Assembly (NCBI RefSeq): GCF_014646335.1 | Contig: NZ_BMNG01000025.1 | Coordinates: 4,598-68,597, forward strand | Length of the DNA stretch: 64,000 bases | DNA from: Streptomyces lasiicapitis | Lineage (GTDB): Bacteria; Actinomycetota; Actinomycetes; Streptomycetales; Streptomycetaceae | Direction: 5' to 3' | Shown: positions 51,117 to 59,798 of the stretch, one piece after another | Layout: each line of letters starts with the position of its first letter | How positions within the stretch are numbered: the first letter of the stretch is position 1 | The notes under the pieces: generated by a model | Databases searched by the model: none | Seen by the model: only the letters and a program-made list of their open reading frames with translations | Told to the model about the DNA's origin: nothing | Position numbers and translations under genes: made by a program

Positions 51117-52676
51117 TCACCACTTGCCGGGCTTGTAGTCCTTCAGGAACACCCCGTACAGGTCCTCGCCCGCCTCGCCGCGCACGACCGGGTCGTACAC
51201 GCGGGCCGCTCCGTCGACGAGGTCGAGCGGGGCGTGGAAGCCCTCCTCGGCCAGGCGCAGCTTGTCGAAGTGGGGGCGCTCGTCGGTGATCCAGCCGGTG
51301 TCGACCGAGGTCATGAGGATGCCGTCGGTCTGGAACATCTCCTGGGCGCTGGTCCGCGTCACCATGTTCATCGCGGCCTTCGCGGCGTTGGTGTTCGGGT
51401 GCCCGGCGCCCTTGTAGCCACGGCCGAAGACGCCTTCCATCGCGGAGACGTTGACGACGTAGGCGCGCCCGCTCTCCGCCTTCTTCGCGGCCTCGGCCAT
51501 CATCGGCCGCAAATGGCTGATCAGCATGAACGGCGCGGTGTAGTTGCACAGTTGGGTCTCGAGCAGCTCCACCGGGGAGATCTGCTCGATGGTCTGCACC
51601 CAGGTGTTGCTGTCCACCACGTCGGGCATCAGGCCGCCCGCGTCGATGGCGCTGCCGTCGCGGTGCCGCTCGACGCTGGCGTGGCCCGCGACCAGGGCGA
51701 GCTCGGCGACCTGCTGCGCGTCCAGGCCGCTGACGCCGACGGGCAGCGCGGCGAGGCGGTCCACCGCGCCGGAGTTGAAGGCGCCGATCACGTGGTGGGC
51801 GGGCAGTTCCCCGGCGGGCAGCGGGGCGCTCTCGCCCTCGACGAGCGCGGCGTAGGCGGCGGGCAGCCGGCGCACGGTCTGCGTCGCGTTGTTGATGAGG
51901 ATGTCCAGCGGACCCTGCTCGGCGACCTGCTCGGCGAGGCCGACGACCTGGCCGGGGTCGCGCAGGTCGATGCCGACGACCTCAAGGCGGTGCAGCCAGT
52001 CCGCCGAGTCGTCCATGGCCTTGAAGCGGCGGATGGCGTCCTTGGGGAAGCGCGTGGTGATGGTGGTGTGCGCGCCGTCGCGGAGCAGCCGCAGCGCGAT
52101 GTACATGCCGATCTTGGCGCGGCCGCCGGTGAGCAGCGCGCGCTTGCCGGTGAGGTCGGCGCTCGCGTCACGCCGGGACCGGTTCTCGGCGGCGCACTCC
52201 TGGCAGAGCTGGTGGTAGAAGTAGTCGACCTCGACGTACCGCGCCTTGCAGGTGTAGCAGGAGCGGGGGCGCTGGAGTATCCCCGCGATCTCGCCCTTGG
52301 CCGTCGCCGACGAGGGCAGGATGCCCTCGGTCTCGTCGTCGATGCGCTGCGCGGAGCCGGTGGCCGTGGCTTCGGTGACCGCCTTGTCGTGGGCGGTCTT
52401 GGCGGCCCTGCGGTCCTGGCGGCGGCGCTGCTTCACGGTCCGGTAGATCCCGGCGGTGGCGCGGCGCACGGTGATCGCGTCGGGGTGGTCGACGTCGAGT
52501 TCGTCCAGCTCGTCGAGCACGCTGAGGCAGACGGCGAGCCGCTCGGGGTCGATGCCCGGTCCGTACGAGACGGCGTCGGCGTCGGCGTTGACGTCCGATC
52601 CGTACGAGACTGCTTCGGCGTCAGTGCCCGGACCGTACGAAACGGCGCCTTCCTGGCTGTCCTCTGTCACGGTCAT
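51117..52676 (-). CDS. SDR-fold protein with N-terminal zinc ribbon and AVSYGP repeats
   Basis: A 519-residue protein of unusual build. Residues 10-42 hold three copies of an AVSYG(P/S) unit. A basic coiled region follows (about 70-110), then a four-cysteine zinc-ribbon-like motif, C140-x2-C143 and C158-x2-C161. The SDR domain starts near 175, with cofactor loop 'LLTGGRAKIG' (182-190), 'DILINNATQTV' and 'VVNVSAMEG'. The usual catalytic YxxxK is not present: the Lys is in 'HPNTNAAKAAMN', but Thr stands where Tyr should be. 'TSVDTGWITDERP' follows. It may bind NAD(P) without classical dehydrogenase chemistry. It is not in an obvious operon. The role is unknown. Confidence 0.82.
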   Translation of the reverse strand: MTVTEDSQEGAVSYGPGTDAEAVSYGSDVNADADAVSYGPGIDPERLAVCLSVLDELDELDVDHPDAITVRRATAGIYRTVKQRRRQDRRAAKTAHDKAVTEATATGSAQRIDDETEGILPSSATAKGEIAGILQRPRSCYTCKARYVEVDYFYHQLCQECAAENRSRRDASADLTGKRALLTGGRAKIGMYIALRLLRDGAHTTITTRFPKDAIRRFKAMDDSADWLHRLEVVGIDLRDPGQVVGLAEQVAEQGPLDILINNATQTVRRLPAAYAALVEGESAPLPAGELPAHHVIGAFNSGAVDRLAALPVGVSGLDAQQVAELALVAGHASVERHRDGSAIDAGGLMPDVVDSNTWVQTIEQISPVELLETQLCNYTAPFMLISHLRPMMAEAAKKAESGRAYVVNVSAMEGVFGRGYKGAGHPNTNAAKAAMNMVTRTSAQEMFQTDGILMTSVDTGWITDERPHFDKLRLAEEGFHAPLDLVDGAARVYDPVVRGEAGEDLYGVFLKDYKPGKW

Positions 52677-52750
52677 CGCCGCTGTCGTCCCTCACCGCGC
52701 TAGTGCCGCGGCTCGTCTGGGGTGACCGCGGATGCTCCAAAAGCGCAACT

Positions 52751-54154
52751 TTACGTAGCCCGGGCGCCCGGTACCAAACCCGAACGGTCGACCGCCACCC
52801 GTCGCGCGTCCTCGCACGCCGCCACCAGAGCGGCCAGCTCCACCCGTACGCAGCGCGCGAGAAGGTCCAGGTCCGGCACCGCGGCGGCGTCCGCGACCAG
52901 GCCGTAGTGGACGCGGCCGCGGTACGTGGAGACGGCGACCGCGAGCGCCTGCCCGCGGGCCAGCGGGGCGAAGGGGTAGACCTCCGTGAGCGGGTGTCCT
53001 GCCAGGCGCAGGCCGAGGCTGGGCAGCGGCACGCTGGTCACGAGGATGTCGAAGAGCAGCCGGGCCGCGTGTGCGACGGCGGGGCCGCCGAAGCGGTGGC
53101 CGAGCGGGGGCACGTGGTCGGCGAGCAGTGCGACGGCGCCGGCGCCGCGCGTGGGGCCCGCGTCCTTGTTGCGGTCCATGGCGCCGCGCACGGCGCGCAG
53201 CCGGGCGAGCGGGTCGGCGTCGTCGACGGGCAGCCGGACCAGATAGCCGGAGAGGCTGTTGCCCTGCGGGTGGGCGGTGCGCGGGCGGCGCCGCGAGACG
53301 GGGACGAGGGCGCGCGGGGCGACGCCGTCGCTGCTGTCGCCGCGTTCGTCGAGCCAGCGCCGCAGCGCCCCGGCGACCACGGCGATCAGTACGTCGTTGA
53401 CGGTGCCGCCGGCCGTCTTGCGCACGCGGTGCACGTCGTCCAGGTCAAGGGCGATGCCCGCGGTGCGGCGGCTGCCGGTGGGCCGGGAGGTGAGGGCGTC
53501 GCAGGACCGCACGCCCCAGGTCGCCCGCGCCACGGACGCGCCGATGTCGAGCGCACGGCCGACGTCGGTGGCGGCGGAGCGGGCCCCGGAGAGGGCGGAG
53601 CCGACGGTGCCGGGCAGCCGCCTCGGGTCGAGGGCGTGCCACCACGGCGCCTCGGGGGCGGGGCGGGGTTCGCGCGCGGGCGGGAGTTCCACCGGGTCCA
53701 TGACCCCGGCGGCCAGGGTGAGGGCGCGCAGCCCGTCGGCGAGGGCGTGGTGGAACTTGAACAGGACGGCGAACGAATCCCCGTCGGCGGCGGGCAGCAC
53801 GTGCGCCTCCCACGGCGGCCGGTCCCGGTCGAGGGGCCGCTCCATGAGCGCGCCCGCCGCCGCGTGGAAGTCGGCCGCGGGCGGGGCGAGGTGCACGTGG
53901 TCCAGCGGGTCGAAGCCGGGCGCGGGCTGCCGCTCGGCGCCGCCGGGAGGCAGCAGCACGTGCCGTATCCGCATGCGCAGGCCCGGGACGGCGGGGGCGC
54001 GGGCGGCGAGCAGGTCGGCGGCGTGCCCGGCGGCGGACGGCGAGTCCGCGGCGAAGACGCCCAGGGCCCCCAGGTGCATGGGGTGTGCGGCGGACTCGAT
54101 GCTCCAGAAGGCGAGATCGAGCGGGGCGAGCAGGTCCGAGCTCTCAGAGGTCAT
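52751..54154 (-). CDS. Wax ester synthase/diacylglycerol acyltransferase (WS/DGAT)
   Basis: A 467-residue membrane-associated acyltransferase. The catalytic HHxxxDG motif is intact, 'FHHALADG' (His135-His136, Asp140-Gly141). 'PLDRDRPPWEAHVL' precedes it, and the C-terminal domain has 'GNSLSGYLVRLPVDDADP' and 'TSVPLPSLGLRLAGHPLTEVYP' in parts, typical of the family. It should join a fatty acyl-CoA to diacylglycerol or an alcohol, making storage lipid. It is monocistronic. Upstream (54155-54300) lie a tandem repeat and an AT-rich stretch likely to hold its promoter. Confidence 0.93.
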   Translation of the reverse strand: MTSESSDLLAPLDLAFWSIESAAHPMHLGALGVFAADSPSAAGHAADLLAARAPAVPGLRMRIRHVLLPPGGAERQPAPGFDPLDHVHLAPPAADFHAAAGALMERPLDRDRPPWEAHVLPAADGDSFAVLFKFHHALADGLRALTLAAGVMDPVELPPAREPRPAPEAPWWHALDPRRLPGTVGSALSGARSAATDVGRALDIGASVARATWGVRSCDALTSRPTGSRRTAGIALDLDDVHRVRKTAGGTVNDVLIAVVAGALRRWLDERGDSSDGVAPRALVPVSRRRPRTAHPQGNSLSGYLVRLPVDDADPLARLRAVRGAMDRNKDAGPTRGAGAVALLADHVPPLGHRFGGPAVAHAARLLFDILVTSVPLPSLGLRLAGHPLTEVYPFAPLARGQALAVAVSTYRGRVHYGLVADAAAVPDLDLLARCVRVELAALVAACEDARRVAVDRSGLVPGARAT

Positions 54155-54170
54155 GACTCGCTCTCGTGTC

Positions 54171-54234
54171 GGCAGTCGGCGATCGGCAGTCGTGCGCTGG
54201 GCAGTTGCGTGCTGGGCAGTCGTGCGCTCGGCAA
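54171..54234. repeat. Short tandem repeat, 15-nt unit
   Basis: GGCAGTCGTGCGCTG (54185-54199) is followed by GGCAGTTGCGTGCTG (54200-54214) and GGCAGTCGTGCGCTC (54215-54229), with a shorter copy before (54171-54184) and a partial one after. It lies in the 5' leader of the WS/DGAT gene, 17-80 bp before its start. Confidence 0.8.
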
Positions 54235-54310
54235 CGGGAGCCAGCAGCCAATCACTCGCCGATAATTACGGTCAAGTACGATCTAGCTACGTACAGTTAA
54301 CAACAGATTA
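54235..54310 (-). promoter_or_regulatory. AT-rich probable promoter of the WS/DGAT gene
   Basis: This stretch is much less GC-rich than its surroundings. On the minus strand it holds TTGACC (54269-54274) and an imperfect 19-bp inverted repeat with arms GTACG (54276-54280) and CGTAC (54290-54294). Exact -10 and -35 boxes cannot be fixed. Confidence 0.4.
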
Positions 54311-54350
54311 AGGCCCGCCCTCCCCCGAAATCGCCGGGAAGGGCGGGCCT
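54311..54350 (-). terminator. Hairpin terminator after the GH92 gene
   Basis: AGGCCCGCCCT (54311-54321) and AGGGCGGGCCT (54340-54350) form a perfect 11-bp stem with an 18-nt loop, 38 bp beyond the GH92 stop. On the minus strand it is followed by TAATCTGTTGTTAA, a partly T-rich stretch. Confidence 0.75.
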
Positions 54351-54388
54351 CACGGGACGCCTGAGGTCACCTCACGACCGCTGCCCCG

Positions 54389-56746
54389 TCACCTGACCAC
54401 GGGCGGCGCCGCTTCGGGTGACGTTCCCCACTCCGACGGCTCGTCCCCCACGGCGAACGACAGCTCCCGCATCCCACGGATGTCGTCCGTACGCAGATAC
54501 GTCCGCCCGTAGTCCGCCCCGTCGGCGCTCACAGACTGCACGTACCGCCGCTCCGGCGACGTACCCGGCGCCTTCACCGTGAGCCGTCCGCGCGGGTAGT
54601 AGCGGCGGTCCAGGCTGAGGTCGACGCGCTCGAAGACGGGCGTCGACAGGCCCCAGGTGTCCGTGCCCGGCTGCACCGGGAAGATCCCGATGGACGACAG
54701 GACGTTCCAGGCGGACATGGTGCCGAGGTCGTCGTTGCCGGTCATGCCGGTCGGGGTGTCCGTGAAGAGCGTGAGCGCGGCGTGCACCACGTCGGTCGTC
54801 TTCCACGGCTGGCCGGTGGAGAGGTACGTGTACGGGGCGATCAGGTCGGGCTCGTTCTGCGGGTTGTACTTGTCCGCGTTGTAGTAGTCGTACGGGCCGT
54901 TGACCCACACCTCGCGGGCCGTCTTCGCCGGGTCCTTCAGGAGCTGCTCGTACGCGAAGAAGGAGTCGAGGCGGGCGTTCGTGGCCTGCTTGCCGCCGAT
55001 GAGGTCCACCATGCCCGGCAGGTCCTGCGGCACCAGCCACTGGTACTGCCAGGACGTGCCCTCGTGGAAGCCCTCGCTCTTGGCCGGATCGGCCGGTCCT
55101 GTGAAGGCGCCCACCTTGTCCCTGGCGCGGAAGAACCCGGTCGAACTGTCGAAGATCTTCCGGTAGTTCTGGGCGCGCGCCGCATAGCGGGCCGCGTCCC
55201 TCTCATGCCCCAGCTCGCGCGCCATCTGCCCGAGCATCGCGTCCGACAGGGCGTACTCCAGCGTGGCCGAGGCGCCGTGGTCGTAGTCGGAGTCGCCCGG
55301 CTTGGCGTGCGGGCGGCCCTTGATGTAGGGCGCGAAACCTTCGGCGATGTACTCCTTGTTGGCCTCGCGGCCCACCGGCGCGGAGTCGGCCGGCGGCACG
55401 CCGTCGGCGTTCTTCTTCAGCGCGCGGTACGCCTTCTCCTCAAGGCCGGGAGTCCCCTTCAACAGGCCCTGCTGGTAGGCGTTGGTGAGGAACGGCGTGA
55501 CCGGGTCGCCGGTCATGATGTTCGTCTCGACGGTGCCGTAGCCCCACTTGGGCAGCCAGCCGCTCTCGGCGTCGATTCTGAGGACGGACAGCGCCATGTC
55601 GCGGGACTCGCGCGGCGCGAGCAGGGCGAGAAGCTGGGCCTGGGTGCGGTAGGTGTCCCACAACGACCAGTTCTGGTAGTAGGTGAATCCCCCGTGATCA
55701 GCAGTGCGGTGGGTCTTCTGGTCCCAGCCGGTGTAGCGGCCGTCCACGTCGCTGCCGATGTTCGGCGCGAGGAACGAGCGGTAGAGGGACGAGTAGAAGG
55801 TGCGCCGCAGCGTCTCCCCGCCGCCCTGCGCCCGTACGTCGTCGAGCCGGTCCTCCCACTTCGCGCGCGCCGCGTGCTCGACGCGGCCGAAGGAACGCCC
55901 GCCCTCCGCACGGAGGTTGAGCGCCGCGCCCCTGGCGTCGACGTACGAGAGCGCGGTCGTCGCCTCGACGGTGCGGTCCTTCGCCGTGTCGAAGCGGACG
56001 TACGCGCCATTGCGCTCGCCGTCCGCCGAGGACTTCGCGGAGCCCGCGGTGACGGTCCCGCCCTTCCAGGTCCCGGAGGAGCTGAACGGCCGGTCGAAGC
56101 GGGTGACGGTGTAGAGGGTGTACGGCTTGGTGTCCTGGCAGAAGCCGCTACCGGTGATCTTCGTGCGGACGGTGCGGCGGTCGAGGATCTCGACCTCGGT
56201 GCGGACCGACTTGTGCAGCGACTGGCCCGCGTTGATCAGGACGTTGGCCTTGTCCGTGGCCGGAAAGGTGTAGCGCTGTACGCCGGTGCGCTCGGTCGCG
56301 GTCAGCTCGGCGTCGACGCCGGACTTCAGGCCCACCTTGTAATAGCCGGGGCGCGCCTTCTCCGTGTCGTGGCTGAACTCCGCCGCGTACTTCGCGTAGT
56401 CCGTCTCCGCCACGTCCCCGGTCGTCGGCAGGACCGGCAGGTCCCCGCCAAGGCCGCAGCCCACACCGGACAGATGCACGGCGGAGAAGCCGCGGATGTG
56501 CGTGTCGGAGTGGTCGTAGCCGGTGTTGTGGCCGGTGTCGGGCGAGAGCTGCACCATGCCGAAGGGCACCGCGGCGCCCGGATAGGTGTTGCCCTCGTTC
56601 TCGGTGCCGATGAACGGGTTGACCAGGTCGGTCAGGCGCTCGCCGCGCGGGGCGGCGTCGGCCGACGGGACGGCGAGGGCCCCGCCGAGGAGCGCGGCCG
56701 CCACGGCAGCCGTCCCCGCGCCGCGCAGCCGTCGGTTCCATCTCAT
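54389..56746 (-). CDS. Secreted GH92 alpha-mannosidase
   Basis: A 785-residue calcium-dependent exo-alpha-mannosidase. The start at 56746 gives 'MRWNRRLRGAGTAAVAAALL', a Sec signal cleaved near 'SADAAP'. The N-terminal beta domain has the GH92 marks 'NPFIGTENEGNTYPGAAVPFGM' (in parts) and 'TGYDHSDTHIRGFSAVHLSG' (in parts). The barrel has 'WSLWDTYRTQAQLL', 'EGTSWQYQWLVPQD', and the paired acidic bases in 'TGNDDLGTMSAWNVLSS'. It should release mannose from alpha-mannosides such as those of N-glycans, outside the cell. A palindrome GACAACGTTGTC lies 20 bp upstream. It is monocistronic with its own terminator. Confidence 0.95.
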   Translation of the reverse strand: MRWNRRLRGAGTAAVAAALLGGALAVPSADAAPRGERLTDLVNPFIGTENEGNTYPGAAVPFGMVQLSPDTGHNTGYDHSDTHIRGFSAVHLSGVGCGLGGDLPVLPTTGDVAETDYAKYAAEFSHDTEKARPGYYKVGLKSGVDAELTATERTGVQRYTFPATDKANVLINAGQSLHKSVRTEVEILDRRTVRTKITGSGFCQDTKPYTLYTVTRFDRPFSSSGTWKGGTVTAGSAKSSADGERNGAYVRFDTAKDRTVEATTALSYVDARGAALNLRAEGGRSFGRVEHAARAKWEDRLDDVRAQGGGETLRRTFYSSLYRSFLAPNIGSDVDGRYTGWDQKTHRTADHGGFTYYQNWSLWDTYRTQAQLLALLAPRESRDMALSVLRIDAESGWLPKWGYGTVETNIMTGDPVTPFLTNAYQQGLLKGTPGLEEKAYRALKKNADGVPPADSAPVGREANKEYIAEGFAPYIKGRPHAKPGDSDYDHGASATLEYALSDAMLGQMARELGHERDAARYAARAQNYRKIFDSSTGFFRARDKVGAFTGPADPAKSEGFHEGTSWQYQWLVPQDLPGMVDLIGGKQATNARLDSFFAYEQLLKDPAKTAREVWVNGPYDYYNADKYNPQNEPDLIAPYTYLSTGQPWKTTDVVHAALTLFTDTPTGMTGNDDLGTMSAWNVLSSIGIFPVQPGTDTWGLSTPVFERVDLSLDRRYYPRGRLTVKAPGTSPERRYVQSVSADGADYGRTYLRTDDIRGMRELSFAVGDEPSEWGTSPEAAPPVVR

Positions 56747-56958
56747 GGGTGGGTACGCCTCCTTGGACAACGTTGTCACTGCATCGGGCGCGCCCATTCT
56801 TCGGGCGGCCGCGTGTACTCGTCAAGGGTCGTATCAAGGGTTGCGCCTCCCCGGCCCGCGCCGGACACGGCCACGACGACGCGCCCCGGCCCGCCCGTCA
56901 GGGAGCGAACCGGAGCGCATCAATCCGTCAGGCCACCGGGCCGCAGGAGGTCACACCA
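56747..56958. promoter_or_regulatory. GH92 upstream region with LacI-type palindrome
   Basis: The 212-bp gap between the GH2 stop and the GH92 start contains no gene. GACAACGTTGTC (56766-56777) is a perfect 12-bp palindrome with the central CG typical of LacI-family operators. It sits 20 bp before the GH92 start and after an AAGGAGG ribosome-like site, so it could block transcription. Confidence 0.6.
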
Positions 56959-59616
56959 TCAGGGACAACCCTGCACAGGCGCCTGCGAAGCGTCCTTGAT
57001 CAGGGACTCGTGCGCGGCGCGCAGCCGCGGCACATCGGGCTTGACGACCGCGCGGTCATAGGTGAGCAGTCCGTTCAACTCCCCTTCCACATCGGAGATC
57101 TGGGTGTACACGGCGCCGTTGCCGCCCTTGCAGGCGAGGGCGCGCACCTCGCGCAGCTTGGTGAGGTACTCCTCGGTGTACTTGGCCGGGTCCACGTCGA
57201 CGTAGCTCTGCTGGACGGACCAGGCGTGGCCGGGCACGGCGAGCCCGAGGCCGCCGTACTCGCCGTTGATCAGCGCCCGTCTGCCGTCCGGTGACGGCGG
57301 CAGCGCGGGGCTCGGATAGCCGTGTTCGTCCATGAGGTCGCCCTTGCCGCCGTCGGCCCCGAGGTTGAGCCCGGACATGCCGTTGACCAGGCGTGTCGGG
57401 TCCCAGGCCTTGGCCTGCTCGGCGATGCGGCCCATGTCGTACTGGCCCCAGCCCTCGTTGAAGGTGACCCACATGACGATGGACGGGCTGTTGGAGTGCT
57501 CGTCGATCATCTGCTTCATCTCGCGCTCGAACTGGGCTCGCGCGGCGGTGTCCGGTGTGCGTCCCGCGCTCGTCGACGGCATGTCCTGCCACACCATCAA
57601 GCCCAGCTTGTCCGCCCAGTAGAACCACCGGTCGGGTTCCACCTTGATGTGTTTGCGGACCGAGTTGAAGCCCATCTCCTTGTGCATCTTCAGGTCGTAC
57701 GCGAGGGCTTCGTCGGTGGGTGCGGTGTGCAGGCCGTCGGGCCAGAAGCCCTGGTCGAGGGTGGCCATCAGGAAGGTGGGCTTGCCGTTGAGGACGGTGC
57801 GCGGGGTGCCGTCGATCTTCTCGACGGTGATGGAGCGCATGCCGAAGTAGCTCTGCAGCCGATCCGCGCGCTTGCCGCCGCCGACGGTGACCTTGAGGTC
57901 GTACAGGAAGGGGTCGTCGGGCGACCACAGGCGCGGCTTCTTCAGGGTGAGCTTCAGCGGCTTGCCGGCGCTGCCGCTCGCCTCGGCGACCTTCTTCTTG
58001 CCCTCGTACGCCGCCGCGTGCACGGGTACTCCGGCGCGGACTCCCGTGGTCTCCACGGTGACCTGCTTGGTCTTGACGTCGGGGGTGATCTTCAGGGATT
58101 CGGCGTGGTCGCGGGCGACCGGCTCCATCCACACCGTCTGCCAGATGCCGGAGGACGGCGTGTACCAGATGCCGGACGGGTCCAGGCGCTGCTTGCCGAC
58201 CGGCGGGTTCTCGCCGCCCGGTGAGTCCGTCGGGTCGTACACGCCGACGATCAGTTCCTGGGTCTTGCCGGGCTTGAGCGCGTCGGTGACGTCGGCGCTG
58301 AACTTGTCGTAGCCGCCCTTGTGTTCGGCGACCTCGGTGCCGTTGACGTACACCTTCGCGTGCCAGTCGACGGCGCCGAAGTTCAGCTTGAGCCGCTTGC
58401 CGTTCCTGCCGTCGTCGACCTTCCAGTCCGCGGGGACGGTGAAGGTGCGGCGGTACCACATGCGGTCCTCGTGCCGCTGCAGCCCGGAGAGCTGGGACTC
58501 CACCGGGTAGGGGACGAGGATCTTCTCCTTGAGCTGCTTGCCGACCGGCGGCTGCTCCCCCGCCTTCGCGGCGGCGAACTGCCAACTGCCGTTCAGGTTG
58601 CGCCAGTCGGCGCGCTTGAGCTGCGGGCGCGGGTACTCGGGCAGCGCGTTGCCGGGGCCGACGTCGTCCGCCCACTTGGTGCGCAGTTCGTACGTGGACT
58701 TGTTGGGGCCGCTGCTCCAGAACGCGCCGACCTCCTTGCCGTCGGCTCCGGTCAGACCGCCCTTGCCGTCGTAGCGCAGGTCGGCGGTGCCGCGGGCGGT
58801 GCCCGTCTTGTTGCCGACGACGGGCTGCTTGAGGGTGACGAGTACGGCGCGCGGATCGGCCGGGTCCAACTTGGCCGAATCCAGCGGCCACTTGGCGCCG
58901 CCGATGACGGCTTCGACATGGTCGGTGAGTCCGGCCGGGGGCGCCTTGAGTTCCTGGGCGAACTCCAGCTTCAGGGCGCGGCCGTCCTTCTGCACGGTGG
59001 CGGCGGTGGCGCCTTCGTAGTCCCAGCCGTCGGGGAGGCGGAAGGCGGACTGCGGGACGGCTTCCTTGGTGCCGCCGGGCTCGGTCCAGCGCAGGTGGAG
59101 GTTGGAGCCGCCGTAGTGTTCGAAGTACTCGACCTTGATGTCGTAGGCCCTCCCGGCGGTCAACTCGACGGGCCGCGCGGTCTGTTCGCGGTCCCAGTCG
59201 TCGACCCAGTGGTCGATGGCGAGCTTGCCGTCGACCCACAGCCGGAAGCCGTTGTCGCCGATCATGGAGAAGGTGTGGGCGCCGGACTTCTCCGGGACGA
59301 CCTTGCCGGTCCAGCGGACCGTGGCGTCGTCGGACCTGCCGGTGGCGAAGTTCAGTCGGGGTTCGAGGTTGTCGAAGTCGATGCTCCGGTCGAAGCCGGT
59401 GGCCTTGAGCTCGTGGAAGTCGAAGGCGCCCGGGGCGGACTGGGTGTAGTACTCGCCCTTCAGGCCGTGGACTTCGGGGGCCTGAACGCCGGGGTCGGAC
59501 GCCTCGTCCCCCGCCGCCGTCGCGGTGGACGCGGCGGCGAGCCCGGTGAACACGAGGGCGGCGCTGAGCAGCAGGGCCAGTTGGTGCCGGAGCTTTCCGG
59601 ATCGTCTAGGGCGCAC
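56959..59616 (-). CDS. Secreted PA14-containing GH2 glycoside hydrolase
   Basis: An 885-residue exported enzyme. The GTG at 59616 has AAGGAGG 4 bases upstream. A Sec signal ends near 'TATAAG'. A PA14 domain (about 50-200, 'GLKGEYYTQSAPGAFDFHELKAT' in parts) probably binds sugar. The GH2 sugar-binding and Ig-like domains follow (about 310-600), then the barrel with acid/base Glu721 in 'WVTFNEGWGQY' and the nucleophile candidate Glu786 in 'INGEYGGLG'. Other marks are 'FNSVRKHIKVEPDRWFYWAD' in parts and 'GLMVWQDMPS'. The family covers beta-galactosidase, beta-glucuronidase and beta-mannosidase; the substrate cannot be told. It is divergent from a LacI gene. Confidence 0.93.
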   Translation of the reverse strand: MRPRRSGKLRHQLALLLSAALVFTGLAAASTATAAGDEASDPGVQAPEVHGLKGEYYTQSAPGAFDFHELKATGFDRSIDFDNLEPRLNFATGRSDDATVRWTGKVVPEKSGAHTFSMIGDNGFRLWVDGKLAIDHWVDDWDREQTARPVELTAGRAYDIKVEYFEHYGGSNLHLRWTEPGGTKEAVPQSAFRLPDGWDYEGATAATVQKDGRALKLEFAQELKAPPAGLTDHVEAVIGGAKWPLDSAKLDPADPRAVLVTLKQPVVGNKTGTARGTADLRYDGKGGLTGADGKEVGAFWSSGPNKSTYELRTKWADDVGPGNALPEYPRPQLKRADWRNLNGSWQFAAAKAGEQPPVGKQLKEKILVPYPVESQLSGLQRHEDRMWYRRTFTVPADWKVDDGRNGKRLKLNFGAVDWHAKVYVNGTEVAEHKGGYDKFSADVTDALKPGKTQELIVGVYDPTDSPGGENPPVGKQRLDPSGIWYTPSSGIWQTVWMEPVARDHAESLKITPDVKTKQVTVETTGVRAGVPVHAAAYEGKKKVAEASGSAGKPLKLTLKKPRLWSPDDPFLYDLKVTVGGGKRADRLQSYFGMRSITVEKIDGTPRTVLNGKPTFLMATLDQGFWPDGLHTAPTDEALAYDLKMHKEMGFNSVRKHIKVEPDRWFYWADKLGLMVWQDMPSTSAGRTPDTAARAQFEREMKQMIDEHSNSPSIVMWVTFNEGWGQYDMGRIAEQAKAWDPTRLVNGMSGLNLGADGGKGDLMDEHGYPSPALPPSPDGRRALINGEYGGLGLAVPGHAWSVQQSYVDVDPAKYTEEYLTKLREVRALACKGGNGAVYTQISDVEGELNGLLTYDRAVVKPDVPRLRAAHESLIKDASQAPVQGCP

Positions 59617-59661
59617 GGATCCTCCTTGTCGAGGAAGGGTGGCGGCTCGTCGCTCCAGTCG

Positions 59662-59686
59662 GTACAACGAGTCTGTACAACGTTGG
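59662..59686. promoter_or_regulatory. LacI-type sites before the GH2 gene
   Basis: GTACAACGAG (59662-59671) and GTACAACGTTGG (59675-59686) are two near copies in the 182-bp divergent region. The second shares ACAACGTTG with the perfect palindrome before the GH92 gene. They lie about 60 bp before the GH2 start and over 110 bp before the LacI start. Confidence 0.55.
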
Positions 59687-59798
59687 AAGGAACGGCAGTT
59701 GGCATGACAGCACGGCTCCGGCGCGCTGTCCAGGGTCCGTGCCGACCGAGCCGGAAGGCCCCGTTCACCGGGGCGCACATCGACGCGAGGAGTGGCAC

